DNA of 6,072 bases. It comes from an uncultured Chryseolinea sp. (GTDB lineage: Bacteria; Bacteroidota; Bacteroidia; Cytophagales; Cyclobacteriaceae). The stretch spans positions 1 to 6,072 of the forward strand of contig CAMLER010000334.1 of NCBI GenBank assembly GCA_946478915.1, read 5' to 3'. This document shows, in pieces, positions 1-5,783 of the stretch. The first letter of the stretch is position 1; each line of letters begins with the position of its first letter. The position numbers were made by a program, and so were the translations under genes. Below the pieces are notes generated by a model that was not told the DNA's origin, ran no database searches, and saw nothing but the letters and a program-made list of their open reading frames with translations.

Positions 1-732
1 GTCGACTGTCTCCGACTTTCGGATTACAACGGCGTCATAAACTTTTCCCGGGAATGCATCTATCGTTACCTCCGCCTCGGTCTCACGGCTGATTGCCGCC
101 CATTGTTTGTCGCTCACACCTATCTTCAAGATCCATTTCCCATTGCCTGCTCCATTCGTCATGAGAATCGGGTCGCCGACATCCACAACCTGGCCTGCGT
201 TGACAAATTTTCTCAGTACATATCCATTGGTTGGTGCATGAATGGTAGAAAAACTTTTGTTGAAGGAGGCAGCATCTAGTTGTTCTTTTGCCACCGCCAA
301 TGCTGTCTCGGTATTTTCGAGCTGCTCCAGGGTCGCCACACTATCTTTGTATAAATTTCTAGTACGTTCAAAATCACGGTGAGCTTTTTCGTACCCAAAT
401 TTTGCCCGTGACACATGGGTATTTACTTCCCGAAGATCAAGCGTAGCAAGGACCTGCCCCTTTTTTACGAAATCGCCTTCCTTAACAAGAACTTCTTTGA
501 CTATGCCACTCGTCTTAAAACCCAAGATGGTCTGATCGTCCGTAGTTAGTTGTCCGGAAGCTTTCACGACGGTGGATAGGGACGACTTCTTAAGCGGCAT
601 AATATGCACAGGGACGGGTTCGGCATTTCGTGGAACCGCCGTGATGTCACCTTTGCTGTCCGTGCAAGATTGCATTGCTACCGCGAGTAAGCTGAATACC
701 CCGATGGCGATGATCACAAGATTTTTTTTCAT
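1..732 (-). CDS. HlyD/AcrA-type efflux periplasmic adaptor lipoprotein, 3' end cut by window edge
   Basis: The first 244 codons of a membrane-fusion (periplasmic adaptor) protein, which in tripartite pumps joins an inner-membrane transporter to a TolC channel. My translation begins MKKNLVIIAIGVFSLL and has a lipoprotein-type signal ending at Cys23 (context MQSC), so the mature protein is probably lipid-anchored. Residues about 72-99 form the first half of the biotinyl/lipoyl-like domain (GIVKEVLVKEGDFVKKGQVL). Residues about 103-155 are a charged helical hairpin with coiled-coil character. Residues about 162-190 are the second lipoyl half (IHAPTNGYV, then GQVVDVGDPI). A beta-barrel domain begins near 200. 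No stop occurs before base 1, so the C-terminal part is missing. The ATG lies 4 bp after the tolC stop, with no Shine-Dalgarno, so it is surely cotranscribed with and perhaps translationally coupled to tolC. The family is clear. The partner, presumably an RND pump, is inferred. Confidence 0.9.
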   Translation of the reverse strand, partial: MKKNLVIIAIGVFSLLAVAMQSCTDSKGDITAVPRNAEPVPVHIMPLKKSSLSTVVKASGQLTTDDQTILGFKTSGIVKEVLVKEGDFVKKGQVLATLDLREVNTHVSRAKFGYEKAHRDFERTRNLYKDSVATLEQLENTETALAVAKEQLDAASFNKSFSTIHAPTNGYVLRKFVNAGQVVDVGDPILMTNGAGNGKWILKIGVSDKQWAAISRETEAEVTIDAFPGKVYDAVVIRKSETVD

Positions 733-736
733 GAAA

Positions 737-2092
737 TTATTGGTTTGATAAGGTGTATGATGCAGTTTCTCTCTCAAGATGGGCGTGTGCTGTCAGCACT
801 TCCAGTTGTCGCACGTTGAGTTGCAACTGAGATGAGGTCAATTCATTTCTTGCATCCAGGAACTCAATGAGGGAATTGACCCCCTCCTTGTATCCCCGGT
901 CGACCAAATGAAAATAGCTTTTTGATGATTTGAGCTGCTCTTCTGCTGCATGGTAATTTTGTATTGTGGTCTCGAATTCGTTTTTGGCAACGGATACTGC
1001 GAGTTCCAGTTTCCTTCGTGTATGCAGCAGTTCCTGCTCTGATTTTTGCAGTTCAAGCCGGTTCTGTCGTATAGTTTGATCGTTGCGAAAGCCTTGAAAG
1101 ATGGGAAGAGAAAGTTGGACACCGACCAGATAATAGCGCGAATTGTCATTGTATCTCCATCCTTCTGATTGGCTGCCTAGATCCATGAATGCATTTACTT
1201 TCGGAAGGCGATTGAGTTGGCTCATACGCAAGGATGACTCGTTGATCTCACGCGCTGTAACGAGCATTTGTATTTCTTCCCGTTGCCCCATGTCTAGCAT
1301 TGTGTCTATGACGGGAAGACTATCGGGACTGTCCGTATTGACAGGTGAGTCCAGGTCCCGGTTTAGTAAAAAGTTGAAATACTTTTGAGCGTTCCCAACG
1401 TTATTCCTGGCACTATTGAGATCGGCTTTTACCTGTTCAGCCTCGCTTTTTGATCGAAGCAAGTTTGCAGGAAGGCCTTTGCCATTGTCGACCAACGATT
1501 GATTGATGGTAACATTCTTTTCGACCAATACTAGCGCGCTCTCATAAATCCTGACGCCTGCTTCGGCGGCTTTGAGATTGTAATAGGCTGTTTTTATGTT
1601 TTCAACAAGCTCACGTTGGAAAGCTTCAACCTCAAATTGTTTTAATACCACATGCTGGCCCTGAATGTCCCGGTTGATATGGAGATCGCTATTGATCAGG
1701 GGTATTGATGTACGAACACGGGCATCATAAAAATCCCTTGGAAAAAAATTTTGCTCAACATTTGCAATCTGTGGAAAGTTGTCGCTCTGAGTAATTTGAT
1801 TTAATGATTGATAAACCGGATTCAGCATGTCTCCTACCGGTATGGCTATGCTGCGGCCTCCTTTACCGGAAGTATAATCAGCCAGCAGGTTGATACTGGG
1901 TAGAAAATAGCTTTTGGCGATTCTAAGAGACTGCTGTGCCTGCTTAAGAGAAATGTTCTTTTGCTCGAGCACCAGATTGTTTTTCAGTCCTTCGCGGATG
2001 TAATCTTCCAATGACTGCGCCATCGAGAGAGTCGACCCGGCGACCAGGCATAACCCTATAGCAATAGTGGTTTTAAGACTACTTGTTTCCAT
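737..2092 (-). CDS. TolC-family outer membrane efflux channel
   Basis: Outer-membrane factor of a tripartite export system; trimers form a beta-barrel pore with a long periplasmic alpha-helical tunnel through which drugs or other substrates leave the cell. The 451-aa length is normal for the family. A signal peptide is visible at residues 1-25, with a signal peptidase I site at SMA|Q. The mature part shows the two-repeat OEP layout. The first repeat starts near residue 28 with SLEDYIREGLKNN, followed by the family-typical long helix and then SYFLPSINL near 57-65. The second repeat has the matching RLPKVNAF segment and a barrel-strand region with LPIF, then long helices to the C-terminus. The gene sits 42 bp after tetR and 4 bp before the adaptor gene. 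A probable TetR operator (2104-2121) lies 12-29 bp before its ATG, so it may have its own regulated promoter. There is no Shine-Dalgarno. Substrate cannot be read from the sequence. Confidence 0.93.
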   Translation of the reverse strand: METSSLKTTIAIGLCLVAGSTLSMAQSLEDYIREGLKNNLVLEQKNISLKQAQQSLRIAKSYFLPSINLLADYTSGKGGRSIAIPVGDMLNPVYQSLNQITQSDNFPQIANVEQNFFPRDFYDARVRTSIPLINSDLHINRDIQGQHVVLKQFEVEAFQRELVENIKTAYYNLKAAEAGVRIYESALVLVEKNVTINQSLVDNGKGLPANLLRSKSEAEQVKADLNSARNNVGNAQKYFNFLLNRDLDSPVNTDSPDSLPVIDTMLDMGQREEIQMLVTAREINESSLRMSQLNRLPKVNAFMDLGSQSEGWRYNDNSRYYLVGVQLSLPIFQGFRNDQTIRQNRLELQKSEQELLHTRRKLELAVSVAKNEFETTIQNYHAAEEQLKSSKSYFHLVDRGYKEGVNSLIEFLDARNELTSSQLQLNVRQLEVLTAHAHLERETASYTLSNQ

Positions 2093-2103
2093 TGATCATT
2101 TAG

Positions 2104-2121
2104 TTTACAGTGTTAAGTAAA
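2104..2121. promoter_or_regulatory. Probable TetR operator, copy A (before tolC)
   Basis: TTTACAGTGTTAAGTAAA: inverted arms TTTAC and GTAAA around an 8-bp centre, lying in the 42-bp gap between tetR and tolC. It matches copy B (2783-2800) at 15 of 18 positions. Two of the three differences (positions 3 and 16) are mirror-related and keep the dyad intact. TetR-family repressors bind such short palindromes. Assignment to this TetR is inferred from position. Confidence 0.65.
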
Positions 2122-2134
2122 TAGCGAAAAAAAA

Positions 2135-2764
2135 CTACTTTATCCCCGCATGCATACGATCCAGTATTTCATTGACCATATCGCTTGCCTTATGGGCCAA
2201 ATCCTTTTCATTGAGATCTTCTACTACGGGACACCTGTTTCTTATTTCCAGAGATGCTATTCCGTGGACCATAGACCAGACCGTAAAAGCAACTACTTCG
2301 GTACGCATGTTCTTGAAGTAGCCCTTGGCGATACATTGTTCAATAGTATCTACAAGGAATGCAAAAGCTCGCTTACCCTCTTCCCAATCCGATTCGTCTT
2401 TTTGGATGGCCTTCATTGGCGAATTAATTATGAACATCAAGTCATAAAATTCGCCATTTTCAAGAGCAAAACTGATGTATGCCTTGTTAATCGCCTTCAG
2501 ACGCTCATAGGGGTCTGCAACGTGTGCCAGCGGACGAAAATATTGATTTAGTAGTGTAAATCCTTCGCGGTGGAGTTCACAGAAAATGTCATCCTTATCT
2601 TTAAAATAGAGGTAAATAGTAGTCGGAGAGTATTCAATTTTCTCGGCTATATTCCTGATGGACACCTCTTCGAATCCCTTTTGCATAAACAACTCCTTTG
2701 CAGCCTGAAGAATCTTACCCTTCAGCTCTTCTTTCTGGCGCTCCTTCCGTGTGCTAATAGTCAT
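2135..2764 (-). CDS. TetR/AcrR-family transcriptional repressor of the efflux genes
   Basis: A 209-aa one-component regulator of typical TetR length. The N-terminal DNA-binding domain is unmistakable: ILQAAKELFMQKGFEEVSI at about 18-36, then the helix-turn-helix RNIAEKIEYSPTTIYLYF at about 37-54, followed by KDKDDIF. The all-helical C-terminal half (about 75-205) is the ligand-binding and dimerization domain. It ends in a helix-rich stretch including WSMVHGIASLEIRNRC (about 168-183), similar to the TetR_C subfamilies next to drug pumps. It is the first gene of the tetR-tolC-adaptor operon and is divergent from the MFS pump gene. A near-perfect dyad 19-36 bp before its ATG suggests autorepression, and a second copy precedes tolC. 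The leader is A-rich with no Shine-Dalgarno. The ligand is unknown; by analogy with AcrR, QacR and SmvR it could be a pumped compound. Confidence 0.93.
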   Translation of the reverse strand: MTISTRKERQKEELKGKILQAAKELFMQKGFEEVSIRNIAEKIEYSPTTIYLYFKDKDDIFCELHREGFTLLNQYFRPLAHVADPYERLKAINKAYISFALENGEFYDLMFIINSPMKAIQKDESDWEEGKRAFAFLVDTIEQCIAKGYFKNMRTEVVAFTVWSMVHGIASLEIRNRCPVVEDLNEKDLAHKASDMVNEILDRMHAGIK

Positions 2765-2782
2765 TTCTTTTTAATGTTTTGC

Positions 2783-2800
2783 TTAACGGTGTTAAGTTAA
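2783..2800. promoter_or_regulatory. Probable TetR operator, copy B (before tetR)
   Basis: TTAACGGTGTTAAGTTAA: arms TTAAC and GTTAA around an 8-bp centre, in the same register as copy A at 2104-2121. A second, overlapping perfect dyad CTTAAC-GGT-GTTAAG spans 2782-2796. The site lies 19-36 bp before the tetR ATG, where a bound repressor would block tetR transcription and could also affect the divergent MFS gene, whose start is 216 bp away. Binding by the neighbouring TetR is inferred. Confidence 0.7.
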
Positions 2801-3002
2801 TAGATGTTACGGAATCTTCAAAAAAATTTTGTATCATATTTAAAATACACCTGTAAAATGCATCCAGAGCGCCGGTTGTCGTTATTAACACCCTGTGAGT
2901 AAAAAATTCTGTAAAGAAATTTCTGTATGCTGTCCATTTTTGTTTTGTGCAGCCGACTTGAATAAGAGGTTCAACAACAACAACCATGACACAAATTATA
3001 AA

Positions 3003-3007
3003 GGGAG
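3003..3007 (+). promoter_or_regulatory. Shine-Dalgarno that fixes the MFS start at 3016
   Basis: GGGAG (in AAGGGAG) lies 8 nt before the ATG at 3016. No other gene in the window has a comparable signal, and the alternative ATG at 2986 has none, so 3016 is the preferred start. Confidence 0.7.
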
Positions 3008-3015
3008 ACCATTCT

Positions 3016-4527
3016 ATGGTACAACGCGCCGGTAAAAAGGAATGGATTGGCCTCGCGGTCATCGCGCTACCATGCGCTCTATATTCGATGGATTTGACTG
3101 TTCTCAACCTGGCCGTTCCACACCTGACCGCTGACTTGCAGCCCAGCAGTTCCGAATTGTTATGGATTGTCGATATCTACGGCTTTATGGTCGCAGGCTT
3201 CCTTATTCCGATGGGAACGTTGGGTGACCGAATTGGACGACGACTCTTATTAATGATTGGTGCAGCTGCGTTTGGCTTAGCCTCCATTTTTGCTGCTTAC
3301 TCCAGTACTCCAGAGATGTTGATCGTTGCACGCGCTGTCTTAGGAATCGCTGGAGCAACACTTGCGCCGTCGACACTTTCACTCATACGAAATATGTTCG
3401 TCGATCCAAAGCAACGCACTTTTGCAATCGGCGTTTGGGTGGCGAGTTATTCAGCAGGAGGTGCGCTTGGCCCGGTCGTTGGCGGAATTTTGCTTGAATA
3501 TTATCAGTGGGGATCTGTGTTTCTCATTGCGATTCCAGTTATGATGTTGCTTCTGACGCTAGGGCCTATCCTACTGCCGGAGTTCAAAGACCCCAATGCG
3601 GGCCCCATCGATCTTGTGAGTGCATTTATGTCACTATGCGGGGTGCTTTCAATTATTTTTGGTCTGAAAAAGTTTGCGGAGGACGGACTGGTCTTGCATG
3701 GGTTTTTATCAATTATCGTTGGAATAATTGTAAGCGGGTTATTTGTGCGCCGTCAGCGAACATTGAAACAGCCAATGATCGATCTCAACTTATTTAGGTC
3801 GCACGCGTTTAGCGCCGCACTTACGATCTACACCCTTATCACGTTTATTGCTTTTGGCGGATTCATTTTTATTTTTCAATATCTCCAGTTAGTACTGGGA
3901 TTTCCCCCTCTGGAAGCGGGCTTCCTCGCCGTACCTTCGTTCGGGGGTTTTATCGTAGGGTCAGTTCTTGCCCCAACGCTTGCGCATCGAATTCAACCTG
4001 CAAAAGTTGTTACGTACGGATTGATACTTGCGGCTGTTGGTTTTAGTTTGATGACACAAGTTGAAGTCGAGACAGGTGTGGAATTTCTCGTACTTGGCAT
4101 GCTTCTTTATTCGCTCGGACTTGCGCCAGTTATTACGCTAACTACTGACTTGATTGTAGGTGCGGCTCCACCGGAGCGCGCCGGCGTTGCTTCGGCAATT
4201 TCCGAGACGAGTTCTGAATTTGGAGGGGCGTTGGGTATCGCTATCCTCGGTAGTATTGGTACTGCAGTATATCGAATGAAAGTCAGGAATGAAATGCCAC
4301 AACATATTTCAGGTCAGCTTGCCGATGAAGCAACGGAAACCCTGGGCGGCGCCGTAACAGTCGCATCTAAATTGGACCCCGCGCAAGGTGAAACGTTGCT
4401 AAATTCTGCAAATGAAGCATTCGTTGTTGGGATGCAAATAAATTCGTTTATAGGGGCAATTGTCGCGCTGGTGCTGGCAGGGCTAGCTACTGTTTATCTT
4501 AAGAATGTAAAAGGTGGTGCACACTGA
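3016..4527 (+). CDS. QacA/SmvA-type MFS multidrug efflux transporter (DHA2, 14 helices)
   Basis: Inner-membrane drug:proton antiporter that should expel cationic antiseptics, dyes or antibiotics. The 503 aa from the chosen start match the QacA length class. About 14 hydrophobic segments can be placed, from TM1 near 12-34 to TM14 near 473-496. Motifs: MDLTVLNLAVP at 25-35 (family D1-type, Asp26); WIVDIYGF with Asp53; motif A GTLGDRIGRR at 67-76; motif B Arg106 in ARAVLGIAGA; antiporter motif C GGALGPVVGG at 148-157. The long polar loop at about 420-470 between TM13 and TM14 is also QacA-like. Acidic residues Glu397 and Glu401 in TM13 line up with QacA E407 and D411 as I remember that sequence. 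The spot of QacA Asp323 appears to be Phe312. The start at 3016 is chosen for its Shine-Dalgarno; an ATG at 2986 would add 10 residues. It is divergent from tetR and convergent with the VOC gene. The true substrate is unknown. Confidence 0.93.
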   Translation: MVQRAGKKEWIGLAVIALPCALYSMDLTVLNLAVPHLTADLQPSSSELLWIVDIYGFMVAGFLIPMGTLGDRIGRRLLLMIGAAAFGLASIFAAYSSTPEMLIVARAVLGIAGATLAPSTLSLIRNMFVDPKQRTFAIGVWVASYSAGGALGPVVGGILLEYYQWGSVFLIAIPVMMLLLTLGPILLPEFKDPNAGPIDLVSAFMSLCGVLSIIFGLKKFAEDGLVLHGFLSIIVGIIVSGLFVRRQRTLKQPMIDLNLFRSHAFSAALTIYTLITFIAFGGFIFIFQYLQLVLGFPPLEAGFLAVPSFGGFIVGSVLAPTLAHRIQPAKVVTYGLILAAVGFSLMTQVEVETGVEFLVLGMLLYSLGLAPVITLTTDLIVGAAPPERAGVASAISETSSEFGGALGIAILGSIGTAVYRMKVRNEMPQHISGQLADEATETLGGAVTVASKLDPAQGETLLNSANEAFVVGMQINSFIGAIVALVLAGLATVYLKNVKGGAH

Positions 4528-4551
4528 AAGGGTACGCATACTACTTCTTTC

Positions 4552-4593
4552 GATCCTCTTTGTGGCTATACAGGTCTTTTAAAGACCAGGATC
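4552..4593 (+). terminator. Possible hairpin terminator after the MFS gene (no T-tract)
   Basis: GGTCTT-TTA-AAGACC at 4573-4587 is a perfect 6-bp stem with a 3-nt loop, 46 bp after the MFS stop. GATCCT (4552-4557) and AGGATC (4588-4593) can add a second stem with a 15-nt one-sided bulge. No run of T follows, so intrinsic termination is doubtful; a processing or stabilizing structure is equally possible. Confidence 0.3.
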
Positions 4594-4684
4594 TTGCATG
4601 GCATCTTGATTCATACTCACATCCCCTGGGTTAAACTTGGAGCCGCATGGTCTATCCAGGTGTATTGCAAAGAATCAAGACTGA

Positions 4685-4836
4685 TTTTACCGCAGAGTCC
4701 GCCGAGGGAATTCACGCAGAGACCGGAGTAGCTATCTATGAATTTTTCAACCGTGCCAGGGAGAGTCAGCAGAGGAATGTCATCCATACTCAGTGGCCTC
4801 GACGTGCATTTGTCCCAACGTCCTCAGCGGTTAAAA
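4685..4836. repeat. Decayed ~150-bp inverted-repeat element built of CGCNGAG units
   Basis: The left end reads TTTTACCGCAGAG (4685-4697) and the right end reads CTCAGCGGTTAAAA (4823-4836), inverted copies with one indel and one mismatch. The left arm has units at 4691 CGCAGAG, 4700 CGCCGAG, 4715 CGCAGAG and a damaged one at 4724. The right arm, read on the minus strand, has CGCTGAG (4823-4829), CGTTGGG (4814-4820), CGTCGAG (4798-4804) and CACTGAG (4789-4795). Unit spacing is 9, 15, 9 on the left and 9, 16, 9 on the right. About 60 bp with no gene lies between the arms. From memory, CGCAGAG-type intergenic repeats are common in Bacteroidota and some other phyla. No transposase is present. Confidence 0.6.
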
Positions 4837-4956
4837 AGAAAGTTTAAGTTAGTAGGACCTACAACGAAGCATAGAATCAAGCTGGCGGTCTATCACAGAA
4901 TCCACTTGAGACTAACAAACAGCACTAGCTCTACTTTGTCAAGTTGTAACGTCGTT

Positions 4957-5033
4957 GGGTCACAAACCCGATGGCTATCGGCGCACCACGAATCCACAAA
5001 GAAATCACGACGGACTTGCAGTACATTCGTCGT
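4957..5033. repeat. Cluster of short palindromes, possibly REP-like
   Basis: Three hairpin-forming units lie close together: GGGT-CACAA-ACCC (4957-4969); CCGAT-GGCT-ATCGG (4968-4981), overlapping the first by two bases; and ACGACG (5007-5012) with CGTCGT (5028-5033) around a 15-nt centre. They end 25 bp before the VOC stop codon. Each is short and could arise by chance, but the density is notable. Identity as a REP-type extragenic repeat is inferred; genome copy number is not known. Confidence 0.35.
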
Positions 5034-5057
5034 TATTCATAAGGTGACAAAGCAGGA

Positions 5058-5495
5058 CTAGTTACTCCCAAGATTGGAGACATTGAACATCCAACGTATA
5101 CCGAACCGGTCCTGACAGCTTCCCCAGTAGCCCCAAAATTCGTCGTGCGGCGCGGCCTTGTCCTTACCACCTTGCGAAAGTTCATTGTACAGACGGTCAG
5201 CCTCTCCTTTTGTGTCGGGGTTTAGACTTATAGTTACGTTGTTCCCTTCGATAACTTTGCCCATGCTATCAAGCATATCGGTGGCCATGATTTCAGTACC
5301 ACCGAGAATCGGCAAAGCAACGTGCATCACTTTATTTTTGTCGGCCGCTGTGAGGTTATTCATCCCATGGTTATCGGGCATATCTCCCATGCGCATGATT
5401 GGGGATGAGTATTCTGTCTTAAACACTTTTTTGTAAAAAGTAAATGCCTCTTCTGCGTTACCGTTAAAATTCAGATAAATCGATACGTGTGCCAT
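5058..5495 (-). CDS. PhnB-like VOC (glyoxalase/bleomycin-resistance fold) protein
   Basis: A 145-aa cytoplasmic protein of the vicinal-oxygen-chelate superfamily, PhnB/YjdN-like branch, at the usual length. The two beta-alpha-beta-beta-beta halves are visible. The first half begins HVSIYLNFNGNAEEAFTFYKKVF (residues 3-25), continues with MRMGDMP (34-40) and VMHVALPILGGTEIMATD (56-73). The second half has GNNVTISLN (84-92), EADRLYNELSQGGK (98-111), FWGYWGS (120-126) and the family-typical ending DRFGIRWMFN (129-138). Members of this branch mostly have no proven reaction, and the classical metal-ligand pattern of glyoxalase I is not obvious, so no substrate is assigned. The leader is A/T-rich without Shine-Dalgarno. 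It faces the MFS gene convergently and lies downstream of the lipocalin-like gene on the same strand, but 288 bp away, so it is probably transcribed alone. Confidence 0.9.
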   Translation of the reverse strand: MAHVSIYLNFNGNAEEAFTFYKKVFKTEYSSPIMRMGDMPDNHGMNNLTAADKNKVMHVALPILGGTEIMATDMLDSMGKVIEGNNVTISLNPDTKGEADRLYNELSQGGKDKAAPHDEFWGYWGSCQDRFGIRWMFNVSNLGSN

Positions 5496-5541
5496 GATTT
5501 TATTATTTATATAAAGGTCATTTTAGAATGATACTTGTCCA

Positions 5542-5563
5542 CCGCGACATTCGATGAATGCGG
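5542..5563. repeat. Bulged hairpin upstream of the VOC gene
   Basis: CCGC (5542-5545) pairs with GCGG (5560-5563), and ATTC (5549-5552) pairs with GAAT (5556-5559) around a GAT loop, leaving a 3-nt bulge. It lies 47-68 bp before the VOC start codon. It could be an operator or leader structure, or chance. Confidence 0.25.
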
Positions 5564-5646
5564 TACTGTAAAATTCGAAAAAAAATTCGTGAGCCAGGGA
5601 GGTGAAATGACGACAACCTTAAGGGGAGTTTGCGGCAAAGTTGCAA

Positions 5647-5740
5647 CGCAGAGTCTCCGTCTCCAGATCACGCTGCGAAAAAATATCGATTTATGAAAAT
5701 TAGTTTCTAGTTCCGACAGAGTCCCGGCGACCGGAGACGG
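5647..5740. repeat. Nested inverted repeats, possible second relic of the CGCAGAG family
   Basis: CGCAG (5647-5651, within CGCAGAG) is inverted as CTGCG (5673-5677). CCGTCTCC (5657-5664) is perfectly inverted as GGAGACGG (5733-5740) across 68 bp. CCGG-CGA-CCGG (5724-5734) with outer GTC/GAC and one bulged A forms a compact hairpin (5721-5738), 46 bp past the lipocalin-like stop, with no T-tract after it on either strand. Confidence 0.35.
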
Positions 5741-5783
5741 CGCTTTGTGATCCTTGCCAGTAATGGAGTGCGTCAGCCGGATT

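Larger units (their letters stand above)
2765..3015. other. Divergent intergenic control region between tetR and the MFS gene
   Basis: This A/T-rich gap should hold the promoters for both directions. It contains operator copy B (2783-2800). A weak sigma70-like pair on the plus strand is possible: TTGTAT at 2829-2834, a 17-bp spacer, and TGTAAA at 2852-2857. I see no clear Bacteroidota-type TAnnTTTG element, so the start sites are not fixed. TTAACACC at 2885-2892 is the reverse complement of the operator core GGTGTTAA and may be a half-site. A perfect 10-bp palindrome AGAAATTTCT lies at 2915-2924, flanked by a direct repeat TTCTGTA (2907-2913 and 2921-2927). An in-frame ATG at 2986 could extend the MFS protein by 10 residues but has no ribosome-binding signal. 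Confidence 0.5.
4528..5057. other. 530-bp gene-free stretch between convergent genes, with decayed repeats
   Basis: No believable gene is seen on either strand; open frames of 66 and 107 codons overlap each other, follow the repeats, and have unremarkable composition. It holds a possible 3' hairpin (4552-4593), an inverted-repeat element made of CGCNGAG units (4685-4836), an apparently featureless segment (about 4840-4950), and a group of small hairpins (4957-5033). The pattern suggests accumulated small repeats rather than a broken gene, though a very decayed gene fragment cannot be excluded. Confidence 0.6.
5496..5783. other. 288-bp non-coding gap rich in inverted repeats
   Basis: The promoter of the VOC gene should lie in the left part (about 5496-5570), which is A/T-rich, but no convincing -33/-7 pair is visible. 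AAAATTCG occurs twice in tandem near 5570-5589. CCTTAAGG (5617-5624) is a perfect palindrome and TTTGC-G-GCAAA lies at 5629-5639. The right part carries further stems, listed separately. I see no gene here. Confidence 0.5.

Noticed and set aside
1..6. GTCGAC (a SalI site) at the very first bases, suggesting a cloned fragment end
   Set aside because: It lies in frame within the adaptor gene, the site occurs elsewhere by chance, and the other end has no matching site.
2754..3107. 117-codon minus-strand frame overlapping the tetR start and the MFS 5' end
   Set aside because: It covers the control region and the well-supported MFS coding sequence on the opposite strand, has no recognisable motif, and its composition looks like a shadow of the MFS gene.
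3362..3797. Plus-strand frames of 60 and 96 codons inside the MFS gene
   Set aside because: They are out-of-frame shadows of an intact transporter gene whose motifs read through the whole region.
4738..5061. 107-codon plus-strand frame in the gene-free stretch, and an overlapping 66-codon frame at 4647-4847
   Set aside because: Both run through the inverted-repeat element and (the longer) the hairpin cluster, overlap each other, lack a ribosome-binding signal and show no domain pattern.
5607..5696. 29-codon plus-strand frame preceded by GGGAGG
   Set aside because: The Shine-Dalgarno-like run is only 4 nt from the ATG, the peptide is short and has no recognisable feature, and it lies over the inverted repeats.
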